The notes under the pieces: generated by a model
The model's database searches: none
What the model saw: the letters and a program-made list of their open reading frames with translations, nothing else
What the model was told of the DNA's origin: nothing
Source: CAZNDN01 sp964571815
GTDB taxonomy: Bacteria > Fibrobacterota > Chitinivibrionia > Chitinivibrionales > WJKA01
Assembly: GCA_964571815.1 (NCBI GenBank)
Contig: CAZNDN010000032.1
Span: 1 to 33,007 of the forward strand
Reading direction: 5' to 3'
Length of the DNA stretch: 33,007 bases
Program-made: the position numbers and the translations under genes
Part shown: in pieces, positions 23,172 through 31,540 of the stretch
How positions within the stretch are numbered: the stretch's first letter is position 1
Layout: every line of letters starts with the position of its first letter

Positions 23172-25388
23172 TCACACCGTCTCAAGCATTGCCGCTCTGG
23201 CCATCAGTTTGCGCCGCCGGCCGTCGTTGAACAGCACGGTAAGACGGAGGTCGGAGCCGAAACCGCTCAGGTTCACGACCCTCCCGCGTCCGTACGTGCC
23301 GTGAACAACATGCTGACCCATCCGGAACTCGACGGTATCCTGGGAAAACACCTCCGCCGGGCTCGCCTCGGCGGGTTCCGCGTCGGGTTCCCGGCGCGAT
23401 GAGTGAGCAACCCGGGGGACGAATGACGGACGGGTGCGGGTTCGATCTTCAAATCGCAGAAGCGACTCGGGAATACTCTCCAGAAAGCGGCACGGCTCCA
23501 TGTCCATGGACTTGCCGAATCTCCAGCGACGCTCTACGTGAGAACACTGAAGCCGATTTCGAGCCCGGGTCATGCCCACATACAGCAGCCTGCACTCCTC
23601 CTCCATCAGTGCTTCATCATCGAAGTTCAAACGCGAGGGGATGATCCCGTCTTCCAACCCGGCAAGGAACACCGTGTCGAACTCAAGGCCCTTGGCGCAG
23701 TGCAGGGTCATCAGGTTGACCGCCCTGTCCCGCCTCTCCCACCGGTCCACGTCGGTCGCAAGCGAAACCTCTTCAAGAAATGCCGCAAGTCCTCTTCCCC
23801 GGTTTTCCCGTTCCCACGCTCTCATGGCGTTGAGAAGTTCGTTCACGTTGTCGAGCCGGGATTCCGCCTCCACCGTACCTTCCGATTCGAGGCTTTCCAG
23901 ATAGCCCGATTCCGAAAGCAGAAGCTCAAGCATCACGTGCGGCTCGGCTTCCCGTCCGGCATCCATGAGTCCGCCGAAGAGTTCCTTGAGCTGTGTTACG
24001 CCCGATCGTGCCCGGTTTCCGAGGCACTCGGCCGGGCTGTTCAGCACCGTCTCCAACATCGAATTCTCTTCGGCATGAGCCCGCTGCGCAAGGGCCTGCC
24101 GCGCCTTGTCTCCCAGTCCCCTTGGGGGTACGTTCAGTATTCGCGAAAAAGCGGTGTCGTCACGAGGGTTGACCAGCATCCGGAGGTAGGCGAGGCAGTC
24201 CTTTATTTCCTTGCGCTCGTAGAAACTCGTCGCTCCCACGAGAACGTACGGAATGCCCTCTCTCCGAAACGCTTCCTCGAAAGCACGGGACTGTGCATTG
24301 GTACGGAACAACACGCCGATGTCACCCTCGCGCACGCCCTCCGCCGCCAACTCACGGATCCGCTCACACACCCCCCGTGCTTCGTCGCGATCACCTTCGT
24401 ATCCCACAAGCACGGCTTCGCCCCGGCCGTCGCGGCACGGCCGCAGACGCTTGTTTGTTCGCCGGTTGCTGGAAGCGATAAGCGCGTTCGCGACATCAAG
24501 GATGCTTTGGCGAGAGCGGTAGTTGCGCTCGAGCGTAAAGACTCTGGTGCCGGCGAAGCTCTGTTCGAAGTTATAGATATTGTCTCTGCTGGCGCCCCGC
24601 CACGCGTAAATCCCCTGGTCATCATCGCCCACCGCAAACACTCTTCCGTGATCCGCCGCCAGGTGTTTCATCAAGTGGAACTGGGCCACGTTCGTGTCCT
24701 GGTATTCATCGACCAGCACGTACTGAAATTGCTTCCGGTAGTATCCCTCTACCCGCGGATTCCGCCGGAAAAGGTACACCACATTCGCGATGAGATCGTC
24801 GAAATCCATTGCGTTGCAGTCGTTCAGGGACCGGCAGTAGGCATCATAGACACGAGCGAGTTCCTGGTCGATGAACGAGCCGGCGGCTTCGGTCGCACGC
24901 TCGGGCGGCGTGCACGTGTTTTTCCACGCAGCCACGGCGCGAATTGCCTTTCGGGGCGATATCCGGCGCTCTTCGATCCGGAGCTTTTCCAGCACCTTCT
25001 TCATCACCGACTGCTGATCGCTCCGGTCGTAAATAGTGAAGTTGCGGTTGAATCCCAGCACATGAGCCTCGCGGCGCAGGATGCGTGCGCAAAGCGAGTG
25101 AAACGTGCCGATCCACAAGTCGCGACACGGCATCCCGACAAGCTGCTCCACACGGGACTTCATCTCGCCCGCCGCCTTGTTGGTGAAGGTGGCGGCAAAT
25201 ACTTGCTCGGGAGCAATCCCCTTGTGGGAAATGATAAAGGCGATCTTTGCGGTCAGCACGCGCGTTTTGCCCGTGCCGGCCCCGGCAAATACCAACTGCG
25301 CCCCGCTGTCGCAGGTCACTGCTTCCCGCTGCTCGTCGTTGAGTTGAATCTGTGAGAGTGAAAATCCGCCCCTCGCGGAATCAATCAT
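23172..25388 (-). CDS. pcrA: UvrD/PcrA/Rep-family DNA helicase
   Basis: A 738-residue superfamily 1A 3'-5' helicase used in repair and in clearing replication or transcription conflicts. Motifs: LNDEQREAV, Walker A GAGTGKT (residues 36-42), ATFTNKAAGEM, GTFHSLCARIL, the Walker B segment LVDEYQDTN, VGDDDQGIYAWRGA, LERNYRS, TLHCAKGLEF and LLYVGMTRARNRL. The C-terminus (about 685-738) has QHVVHGTYGRGRVVNLSGFG and VLFNDGRRRKL, the Tudor-like domain that in PcrA/UvrD contacts RNA polymerase, which favours a PcrA/UvrD label over Rep. The ATG at 25388 overlaps the upstream pilB gene by 8 bases; an ORF extension to 25547 lies wholly inside pilB and is discarded. Confidence 0.95.
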   Translation of the reverse strand: MIDSARGGFSLSQIQLNDEQREAVTCDSGAQLVFAGAGTGKTRVLTAKIAFIISHKGIAPEQVFAATFTNKAAGEMKSRVEQLVGMPCRDLWIGTFHSLCARILRREAHVLGFNRNFTIYDRSDQQSVMKKVLEKLRIEERRISPRKAIRAVAAWKNTCTPPERATEAAGSFIDQELARVYDAYCRSLNDCNAMDFDDLIANVVYLFRRNPRVEGYYRKQFQYVLVDEYQDTNVAQFHLMKHLAADHGRVFAVGDDDQGIYAWRGASRDNIYNFEQSFAGTRVFTLERNYRSRQSILDVANALIASSNRRTNKRLRPCRDGRGEAVLVGYEGDRDEARGVCERIRELAAEGVREGDIGVLFRTNAQSRAFEEAFRREGIPYVLVGATSFYERKEIKDCLAYLRMLVNPRDDTAFSRILNVPPRGLGDKARQALAQRAHAEENSMLETVLNSPAECLGNRARSGVTQLKELFGGLMDAGREAEPHVMLELLLSESGYLESLESEGTVEAESRLDNVNELLNAMRAWERENRGRGLAAFLEEVSLATDVDRWERRDRAVNLMTLHCAKGLEFDTVFLAGLEDGIIPSRLNFDDEALMEEECRLLYVGMTRARNRLQCSHVERRWRFGKSMDMEPCRFLESIPESLLRFEDRTRTRPSFVPRVAHSSRREPDAEPAEASPAEVFSQDTVEFRMGQHVVHGTYGRGRVVNLSGFGSDLRLTVLFNDGRRRKLMARAAMLETV

Positions 25389-27276
25389 TTTGCGTGGCCC
25401 CCAGTACCTGTTCAATCGAAGTGTCCCCTTTGAGTACCTTGCGAAGTCCGTCTCGGCGTAGCGTGTCGAAACGCCCGGTCTGCAGCATGTGGTGCTTGAT
25501 CTCATCTCCGGAGGCCCGTTGCAGCACCATTCGTCGGACCTTTTCATCCGGCGTGAGAAACTCGTAGATACCCGTACGGCCGCGGTAACCGGTGTCGTTA
25601 CACTGACGGCATCCTTTGCCCTTGTAGAAAGTCAGCCCCGGTTTCATGCCCAACCGTTGAAGCAGCTCGGACTCGGGGGTAAAGGGCTCCCGACACCGCG
25701 TGCATACGCGCCTCACCAGCCGTTGAGCCAGAACACCCACCACCGTCGACGACAACAGAAACGGCTCCACACCCATGTCCACAAGCCGCGTGAACGCACT
25801 CGCCGCATCGTTGGTATGAAGGGTTGAAAATACAAGGTGCCCGGTCAGGGCCGCCCGAATCGCCATCTCGCACGTTTCCAGGTCGCGCATCTCCCCGACC
25901 ATGATGATGTCGGGGTCCTGCCGGAGTATCGCCCGCATCCCCTCGGCAAACGTATAGCCCGCCTTGGGGTTTACCTGGCCCTGCGAAATCTCGTCGAGGT
26001 TGTACTCCACCGGATCTTCCATGGTGAGTATGTTTTTCTTGCCGGCATGGTAGTTGATCAGCCTGCGGAGGCAGGCATAGAGTGTCGAACTCTTCCCGCT
26101 CCCGGTCGGTCCGGTCACCAGCACGATCCCGTCGGGCTTCTTGATCGCCTCGTCCAACAGCTCCAGCGTACCCGGGAGAAAGCCCAGATCCTCCAGGGCC
26201 ATCATGTTGGCCTTCTGGTCGATTACGCGCAACACGACTTTTTCGTTGACACCCCGCGCACGTGTCATGGTCGGAAAGGTTGAAACGCGGAGGTCGACTT
26301 CGCGGCCCTCGTGACGGATCTGAAAATGCCCGTCCTGCGGCTTACGCCGCTCCGCGATATCCATCCCCGCCATGATTTTGATACGTGACACGATCTGCGC
26401 GCGCATCTGCAGAGGAATCGGGTTCTTTTCCACGAGTTCACCATCGATACGGTACCGCAGACGGACGTAGCGTTCCATGGGCTCGATATGGATGTCGGAA
26501 GCGCGCTCGCTTACCGCCTGACCCACCACCAGGTTCACCACCTTGACCACCTGCGCCCCTTCTTCATCCCCGAGCGTAGGGCTTTCTTCCTCGTGCTGGT
26601 CCACCACATCGAGTTCTTCGTGGCCCGTCTTCCCCAGAAGCTGGGTCATTTCCTCGAGGTTATCGGAGAGGTTGCGCTCGATGGAGGAAACAATTGCCTG
26701 CTCGGTGGCAATAACCGGCTCGATTTCCTTACCGCTCTTGAACTTGAGATGATCCACCGTGCGCAGATTGGTGGGGTCGGCCATGGCCACCGTAATCACA
26801 CCCTCGCGCTCGAAGAGGGGAACTACCTTGTACCGTCGCAGCATTTCTTCGGGAAATGTTCTGAGCAACTGCCGATTGAACGTAAAATTGTCCAGCACCA
26901 CATGCTGCACATCGAGCTGCGCACTCAGGGCGTCGATGAGTTTCTCTTCCGTGATGAACCCTTTGTTGATCAGGCATCGCCCCAGCCGGGCCCCGGTCCG
27001 TTTCTGCTCCTCCAGACCCATCCGGAGCTGGTCGCTGCTGATCAACCCCTGCTCCATCAGTACTTCGCCGATCCTCTTACGCTGCTGCAGGTGTATCTGT
27101 TGCCCCAGCACGCCGCTGAGTTCATCTTCGGAAATGAACCCGAGTTTGACGAGCACGGTTCCCAGACTCACGCCGGAACGCTGGTGTTCCTGCAGCCCCT
27201 TCACGAGCTGCTCCTGCGTGATCAACCCCTGTGAAATGAGGATCTCACCGATTTTCTTCCGTCTTTTGCTTACCAT
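25381..27276 (-). CDS. pilB: Type IV pilus/type II secretion assembly ATPase (PilB/GspE) with two tandem MshEN-like domains
   Basis: A 631-residue hexameric motor ATPase that powers pilin polymerisation or pseudopilus growth. The N-terminal 120 residues contain four copies of a 24-residue motif, (K/R/S)-(I/L)-G-x-x-L-x-x-x-G-(F/L)-I-(T/S)-x-x-x-L-x-x-x-L-x-x-Q, at about 8-32, 37-60, 68-91 and 97-120. They form two MshEN-like units offset by exactly 60 residues. MshEN domains bind c-di-GMP in characterised ATPases. The ATPase core has Walker A GPTGSGKS (389-396), the Asp box around TMEDPVEYNL, Walker B DPDIIMVGEMRD and a His box FSTLHTNDA. A zinc-binding set CTRC and CRQC follows. It sits 42 bases after thiL and overlaps pcrA. 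Whether it serves a pilus or secretion system is undecided; PilM/PilN nearby favour a pilus. Confidence 0.93.
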   Translation of the reverse strand: MVSKRRKKIGEILISQGLITQEQLVKGLQEHQRSGVSLGTVLVKLGFISEDELSGVLGQQIHLQQRKRIGEVLMEQGLISSDQLRMGLEEQKRTGARLGRCLINKGFITEEKLIDALSAQLDVQHVVLDNFTFNRQLLRTFPEEMLRRYKVVPLFEREGVITVAMADPTNLRTVDHLKFKSGKEIEPVIATEQAIVSSIERNLSDNLEEMTQLLGKTGHEELDVVDQHEEESPTLGDEEGAQVVKVVNLVVGQAVSERASDIHIEPMERYVRLRYRIDGELVEKNPIPLQMRAQIVSRIKIMAGMDIAERRKPQDGHFQIRHEGREVDLRVSTFPTMTRARGVNEKVVLRVIDQKANMMALEDLGFLPGTLELLDEAIKKPDGIVLVTGPTGSGKSSTLYACLRRLINYHAGKKNILTMEDPVEYNLDEISQGQVNPKAGYTFAEGMRAILRQDPDIIMVGEMRDLETCEMAIRAALTGHLVFSTLHTNDAASAFTRLVDMGVEPFLLSSTVVGVLAQRLVRRVCTRCREPFTPESELLQRLGMKPGLTFYKGKGCRQCNDTGYRGRTGIYEFLTPDEKVRRMVLQRASGDEIKHHMLQTGRFDTLRRDGLRKVLKGDTSIEQVLGATQND

Positions 27277-27318
27277 AGCCGAGCTTCACACAGCACGTAC
27301 TGATGTTTCGGAGACGTA

Positions 27319-28440
27319 TTACGAATGAGCACTTTTCGGCCCGGATTTCGCAAAGTGATCCCATCCTCCGCTGAGCTTCACGTGTGATCCCTTCTCATCC
27401 TCCAGCACGACACCTTCGCCGCGGGGCGCCACGCGACCGATCCTCGTTACTTTCACACCGTTGCGCGATGTAAGAGCCCGGGGATCGAATCGGGAGGACG
27501 CGGTGAAGAGGAGTTCGTAGTCCTCTCCGCCGTGAAGGACCCAGTCGGTCCACTCCACGCCAAGATGCAACCCTAATTGTATCATTGTGGTGCCGCGGGG
27601 TAAAGCGTCACGTTCAACGACAAGCCCCAGGCCCGATTCGTACGCCAGCACCCGGCACTCCTTTGCCAGACCGTCGGAAACGTCGATTCCCGCATGAACC
27701 GTGCGGTCGGCCGCGAGCACCCTTCCGGTCTCAATCCGGGGCCGCGGTTCCACAAACGCGCGGACCAGGGAACGCCACGATCCCGGCACGCGTTTCCTGC
27801 CCCATTTTTTCAGTGCCGCCAGACCGGCCGCGCATTCACCCGGCGCACCCGTCACCCATACCCCGTCTCCCGGCTTCGCTCCGCTTCGCCTGAGAATGCG
27901 TGCTCCTTCGGTCGCCCGCCCTATCATGGTTATCGCAATCGTCCATTGCTTTCCGCTGGCAAGGTCACCTCCAACAACAGGAAAGCCCCATTCATCACAC
28001 GCACGCGACAGGCCCCGATACACCTCACCGATACGCCTTCTCACATCCCTGGTCGGTACGAATACAAGCTGGACCAGCGCCGCCTCGGGGCCGACGCCCA
28101 TGGCCGCGCAATCGCTGAGGTTGGCAACCATCGCCCGATAGCCCACCTCGCGATGATTCATGAAACGAAAATCGAAATGTGTCCCCTCGGTCAGTGTGTC
28201 GGCGGTAAACAGGAGCCGCTCGGCCCCCGTGCGCAACGCCGCATCGTCGGCGATTCCCAGCGGATAACGCCCCGACCTCCTTCCCATATACGGGACAAGA
28301 CCTTGAAGGAGTTCATACTCGGCACACGGCGGCGTACCCGCCGGCGATTTCGCGTTCCGCTTCACTTTTCTCTTCGCATGATTGTTGAGTAAACTCCCGC
28401 ACAAGATCTCGCCCCTCGGAAAAATATAATGCGGAGTCAT
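27319..28440 (-). CDS. thiL: Thiamine-monophosphate kinase
   Basis: ThiL phosphorylates thiamine phosphate to thiamine diphosphate using ATP. Family features: GIADDAALR (the usual GIGDDAA with one Ala), FTADTLTEGTHFDFRFM, NLSDCAAMGVGPEAALV, VVGGDLASG, WVTGAPGECAAGLAAL, a segment HAGIDVSDGLAKE, and HGGEDYELLFT near the C-terminus. From the ATG at 28440 the protein has 373 residues, about 40 more than usual at the N-terminus. A GTG at 28365 would give 348 residues and may be the real start; neither has a strong Shine-Dalgarno. It is the first gene of the minus-strand run and is divergent from the PfkB-family kinase. Confidence 0.92.
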   Translation of the reverse strand: MTPHYIFPRGEILCGSLLNNHAKRKVKRNAKSPAGTPPCAEYELLQGLVPYMGRRSGRYPLGIADDAALRTGAERLLFTADTLTEGTHFDFRFMNHREVGYRAMVANLSDCAAMGVGPEAALVQLVFVPTRDVRRRIGEVYRGLSRACDEWGFPVVGGDLASGKQWTIAITMIGRATEGARILRRSGAKPGDGVWVTGAPGECAAGLAALKKWGRKRVPGSWRSLVRAFVEPRPRIETGRVLAADRTVHAGIDVSDGLAKECRVLAYESGLGLVVERDALPRGTTMIQLGLHLGVEWTDWVLHGGEDYELLFTASSRFDPRALTSRNGVKVTRIGRVAPRGEGVVLEDEKGSHVKLSGGWDHFAKSGPKSAHS

Positions 28441-28740
28441 CTCTCTTACGGTGAATCCCGCTGAAGACAGTATTTGCCGAGTCCGCCTCAGGAATCGCGG
28501 AAATACCCCTCATTTCACTCGCCGCCCGCCCGCCGCGGGGGATCCGTGTTACGGGAAACGGTCCCGGGCGACTGTCAGGCGACGCGGCGGCTGATTTGCT
28601 CTTGGCAGAAGCACCTCCCCGGGTGATACCACAATACTATTTTCTCCACGGATTCGATGCGCACATCCACGCGCATCGGGAACCCCTTCACGGGCAGGAG
28701 CAATCGCCGGTCCCACCGAAACAAAGGAGTGTCGATCCGC
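28441..28740. other. Divergent intergenic region between thiL and the PfkB kinase
   Basis: This 300-base region should hold the promoters of the twelve-gene minus-strand run and of the plus-strand kinase. I could not find a convincing -35/-10 pair on either strand. An open frame from 28657 joins the kinase in frame but does not look like kinase sequence. Confidence 0.4.
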
Positions 28741-29730
28741 ATGATGAATGCCTCCCCCGAACCGGACACACGTATCGCGGGTATCGGTTCAGCACTCGTC
28801 GATATACTGCTGCAGGAGGAAGACGCGTTCCTTGACGTGGCGGGGGCGACACGCGGGGGCATGGTGGAAGTCGACTACAACAAGATCGAGGCGGCACTGG
28901 AATCGACCGACCGGGAGCCGGTTATCGCCCCCGGAGGGAGCGCGTGCAACACGGTAGTCGGTGCGGCCAGGCTGGGTTGCCCGGCCCGTTTCATCGGGAC
29001 GTGCGGGGACGATGAATTCGGCGATCTCTACGAACGTGACCTGATCAAACATGGGGTCGAGCCACTGCTCACACGGGATCCTTCCCGCACCGGATGCGTT
29101 CTTTCAATAATCACTCCCGACGCACAGCGCTCGATGCTGACCTTTCTGGGAGCCTCATCCCGGGCGCGGCCCGAAGAGATGATCGCCGAGCGGCTCGCGG
29201 GAGCCTCGGTCGTGCACATCGAAGGCTATCTGCTGTTCAATCACGATCTGATCCGACGTTGTTTCGAGGCGGCCCGGACGGCCGGTGCCGCGGTCTCACT
29301 GGACCTGGCAAGCTTCACGGTCGTGGAAGCCAACAGAGATGTGCTTCCCGACATGATCGAGGAATACGTGGACATTCTGATTGCCAACGAAGACGAAGCG
29401 CGCGTGTTCACCGGATGCACCGATGAGAAGGCGGCTCTAAGCGCCCTGTCACGCCTGGCCGATATCGCGGTTCTGAAGGCGGGGAAGCGGGGAAGCTATA
29501 TCAGCCGCGGAGCCGCGGTTATTCATAACGGTATCCCGGGCTCGGGCTCGGCCGTCGACACAACCGGCGCCGGTGATCTCTGGGCCGCCGGATTCCTGTT
29601 CGGACTTGTCAACAAATTTCCCATGGAGAAATGCGGCCGGATAGCCGCCGCATGCGGGTACGAAGTGTGCCAGGTTGTCGGCGCACACATTCCTCAGCAG
29701 GGATGGGAACGCATAACATCGCTTCTGTAG
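28741..29730 (+). CDS. PfkB/ribokinase-family carbohydrate (or nucleoside) kinase
   Basis: A 329-residue kinase of the ribokinase/adenosine-kinase superfamily, which phosphorylates a sugar or nucleoside hydroxyl with ATP. The N-terminal strand IAGIGSALVDILLQ and the glycine motif APGGSACNTVVGAARLG form the substrate-binding lid region. The C-terminal signature is SAVDTTGAGDLWAAGFLFG, with the catalytic Asp in GAGD and the anion hole. The order and the early VDILLQEED segment resemble the adenosine kinase-like branch, but the substrate cannot be fixed. I chose the ATG at 28741 (AAAGGAG upstream); a second ATG follows immediately, and a frame to 28657 looks non-coding. It is monocistronic, converging on the long GT9 gene. 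Confidence 0.9.
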   Translation: MMNASPEPDTRIAGIGSALVDILLQEEDAFLDVAGATRGGMVEVDYNKIEAALESTDREPVIAPGGSACNTVVGAARLGCPARFIGTCGDDEFGDLYERDLIKHGVEPLLTRDPSRTGCVLSIITPDAQRSMLTFLGASSRARPEEMIAERLAGASVVHIEGYLLFNHDLIRRCFEAARTAGAAVSLDLASFTVVEANRDVLPDMIEEYVDILIANEDEARVFTGCTDEKAALSALSRLADIAVLKAGKRGSYISRGAAVIHNGIPGSGSAVDTTGAGDLWAAGFLFGLVNKFPMEKCGRIAAACGYEVCQVVGAHIPQQGWERITSLL

Positions 29731-29809
29731 CCCCGGTCAATCGGGGGCCGGTAGGACCCACAGCCGGTCGGAGAGCCCGGATACCTGATCCAGCCGTGAC
29801 CTCCTCTTA

Positions 29810-31336
29810 CTATAGAGACGATCGTCGAAGCATACTCCGAAGTTGTTCGGCGGTGTGACGACACGCGCGGGCGCTCCTGAGGGCACCGTCAAGGGGATCG
29901 AGCAGTGGAAGGCCGTTGAGGCGCACATTGAGTAATGCCGACCAGAAGGCGCCGACCCGCGTGAAGCGGTCGAAACCGGCTTTCCGGCGTTCATACGCTC
30001 GAATGCGCGCGGCGTCGCCCGTACGAAGGAACGCGTCGATTTCTCCGGCCATTGCCGATGCCTCGGCGGCAAAGTCTTTCGTCTCGGTCACGAGAGTTTC
30101 CATCTCCCCCGTATCGACTCCTTCCCTGTCGGCGGGCGTCCGCTCCAGAGCCGCAAGGGTCATTGCGGAGCCCGCACAACTGGTATAGGAGTCCCGGCAG
30201 CCGTCACGGGGCAGCAGACGGTACTCTCCATCGGGCCTCAATGCAGTACGATAGACCTCGCAGCTCGCCGTGCCCTCATCTTCTCCGGCGACCATCCGAA
30301 ACACATCGTTGGGCGACACTCCGTTCATGCACCGCATGGAGGTGCATTCACGACGGAAGCAGGGCCGCTCGGGACAGGGAGCCGAAAGGACCGCATGACC
30401 GTCCCCCCAGGGGCCCGTCTCCACGGGGCTGGTAGGCCCGAAAAGTGCGACCGTCCCGACTTCCAAAGCTGCCGCCGCGTGCATCAACGCCGTGTCCCCC
30501 GTCACGCAGCAACGGGCATGCGAAACGATGGCTATGCTCTGCCTGAACGTAGTAGAACCGGCACTGACCGTACATGCGGAGCCCAGGGCGGATCCGATCA
30601 GGTGCGCACGTTTGGCCTCGGCCCCCGCGCCGGTGATCACCATCTTCCACCCACGGGCCGCGAGCAGTCTCCCAAGTTCGACAAAATGGGAAGGCGGCCA
30701 GCGTTTCGCCGCGTACGCGGCGCCGGGTTGCAGGACGGCGACGGGGTCACGCCCCGCGACAATGCCCCTCGCTGCGAGAAACCGTTCGGCTTCGGCTCTC
30801 TCGTGGTCGGTGAGGCCGATGGTATACGTACCCCGGTGATGCTTCACCGAGGCAATCCTTCGGTAGATATCAACGGCATGAAGCCGGTTGAAACGGCGCG
30901 CGAACGCAACTGCATAGAGATACTGCGACCATGGATCGGCAATGGCGTGATTGCCGGCTTCACGAAAGCGCCTTCCCCTCCGAAGCCGGGACCCGATAAC
31001 CGTTGCCATGAACGCTACGTGCTTCTGTTGAGAGAGGTTCACTACGCAATCGAACGCCTCGGCGTCTACCTCGCGCAAGAAACCGTCCAGGACGCCTGCG
31101 CCCGCCCGCCAGTTTTCTCCACAAAGGGTTTCCTTGATCCACCGGCGATCGAAGCTCCGGACACGGTTGCAGAACGGGTTGTTCCGAATGCCGTCTTCAA
31201 AGCCTTGTTCAACGAGGAAATGTGTCTCACACGAGGAATGCCGTGCCTTGAGTCCTTCCAGAACGGGCGTCGCCATGATAACGTCCCCGAGATTGTTCGG
31301 CAGGACTACCAGGACTTTCCACGGTTTCGGCGGCAT
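29810..31336 (-). CDS. GT9-type glycosyltransferase with C-terminal extension
   Basis: A 508-residue protein. Residues 1-345 are a GT-B GT9 domain: VLVVLPNNLGDVIMATPVLEGL at the start (the family G-D motif), LQPGAAYAAKRWPPSHFVELG, then GDTALMHAAAALEVGTVALFGPTSP and a Cys-rich CPERPCFRREC segment followed by NDVFRMV. This is the fold of ADP-heptose transferases. Residues about 346-508 are extra: a Cys-containing stretch, then long charged helices. I recognise no domain there. The ATG at 31336 has TAGGAGAG eight bases upstream, and the TAG of that sequence is the stop of the small gene before it, so translation is probably coupled. Acceptor and donor are unknown; lipopolysaccharide or another surface glycan is likely. 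Confidence 0.85.
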   Translation of the reverse strand: MPPKPWKVLVVLPNNLGDVIMATPVLEGLKARHSSCETHFLVEQGFEDGIRNNPFCNRVRSFDRRWIKETLCGENWRAGAGVLDGFLREVDAEAFDCVVNLSQQKHVAFMATVIGSRLRRGRRFREAGNHAIADPWSQYLYAVAFARRFNRLHAVDIYRRIASVKHHRGTYTIGLTDHERAEAERFLAARGIVAGRDPVAVLQPGAAYAAKRWPPSHFVELGRLLAARGWKMVITGAGAEAKRAHLIGSALGSACTVSAGSTTFRQSIAIVSHARCCVTGDTALMHAAAALEVGTVALFGPTSPVETGPWGDGHAVLSAPCPERPCFRRECTSMRCMNGVSPNDVFRMVAGEDEGTASCEVYRTALRPDGEYRLLPRDGCRDSYTSCAGSAMTLAALERTPADREGVDTGEMETLVTETKDFAAEASAMAGEIDAFLRTGDAARIRAYERRKAGFDRFTRVGAFWSALLNVRLNGLPLLDPLDGALRSARACRHTAEQLRSMLRRSSL

Positions 31337-31347
31337 CGCCCGCTCTC

Positions 31348-31509
31348 CTATGCATACCCTCTCTCGGCATGGGTGTAGGTCTTGCGAAGCTCGTCACAGG
31401 CAAGCAACAGCATATCATCCCTTGTCAGGCGCACCCTGCCGCATTTGGCCTTCACCCGGGCCACCTCGCGGAGAAATTCCTCGGAGGGAGACCGCTGTGA
31501 GGGATTCAT
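31348..31509 (-). CDS. Small hypothetical protein (53 residues)
   Basis: A short frame between the AbiEii-like gene (31 bases upstream) and the long GT9 gene. The predicted protein is charged and helical, with a segment VARVKAKCGRVRLTRDDMLL and then ACDELRKTYTHAERGYA. I recognise no family. Its TAG stop overlaps the GT9 Shine-Dalgarno, a typical coupled arrangement. The ATG at 31509 has no strong Shine-Dalgarno; the same frame is open back to 31806, but that part looks like antisense shadow of the neighbour. It could be a small antitoxin-like or regulatory protein, or not a gene; I put it near even odds. Confidence 0.45.
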   Translation of the reverse strand: MNPSQRSPSEEFLREVARVKAKCGRVRLTRDDMLLLACDELRKTYTHAERGYA

Positions 31510-31540
31510 GGTATTGGGGTCACGGGGAACCACGCGTTGA

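Noticed and set aside
23538..25355. A 605-codon plus-strand frame opposite pcrA
   Set aside because: pcrA has every helicase motif; the antisense frame is His/Arg-rich with no motif and reflects high GC in the third positions.
29731..29746. CCCCG-GTCAAT-CGGGG hairpin just after the PfkB kinase stop
   Set aside because: The stem is only 5 bp and lacks a T-tract on either strand, so I do not call it a terminator.
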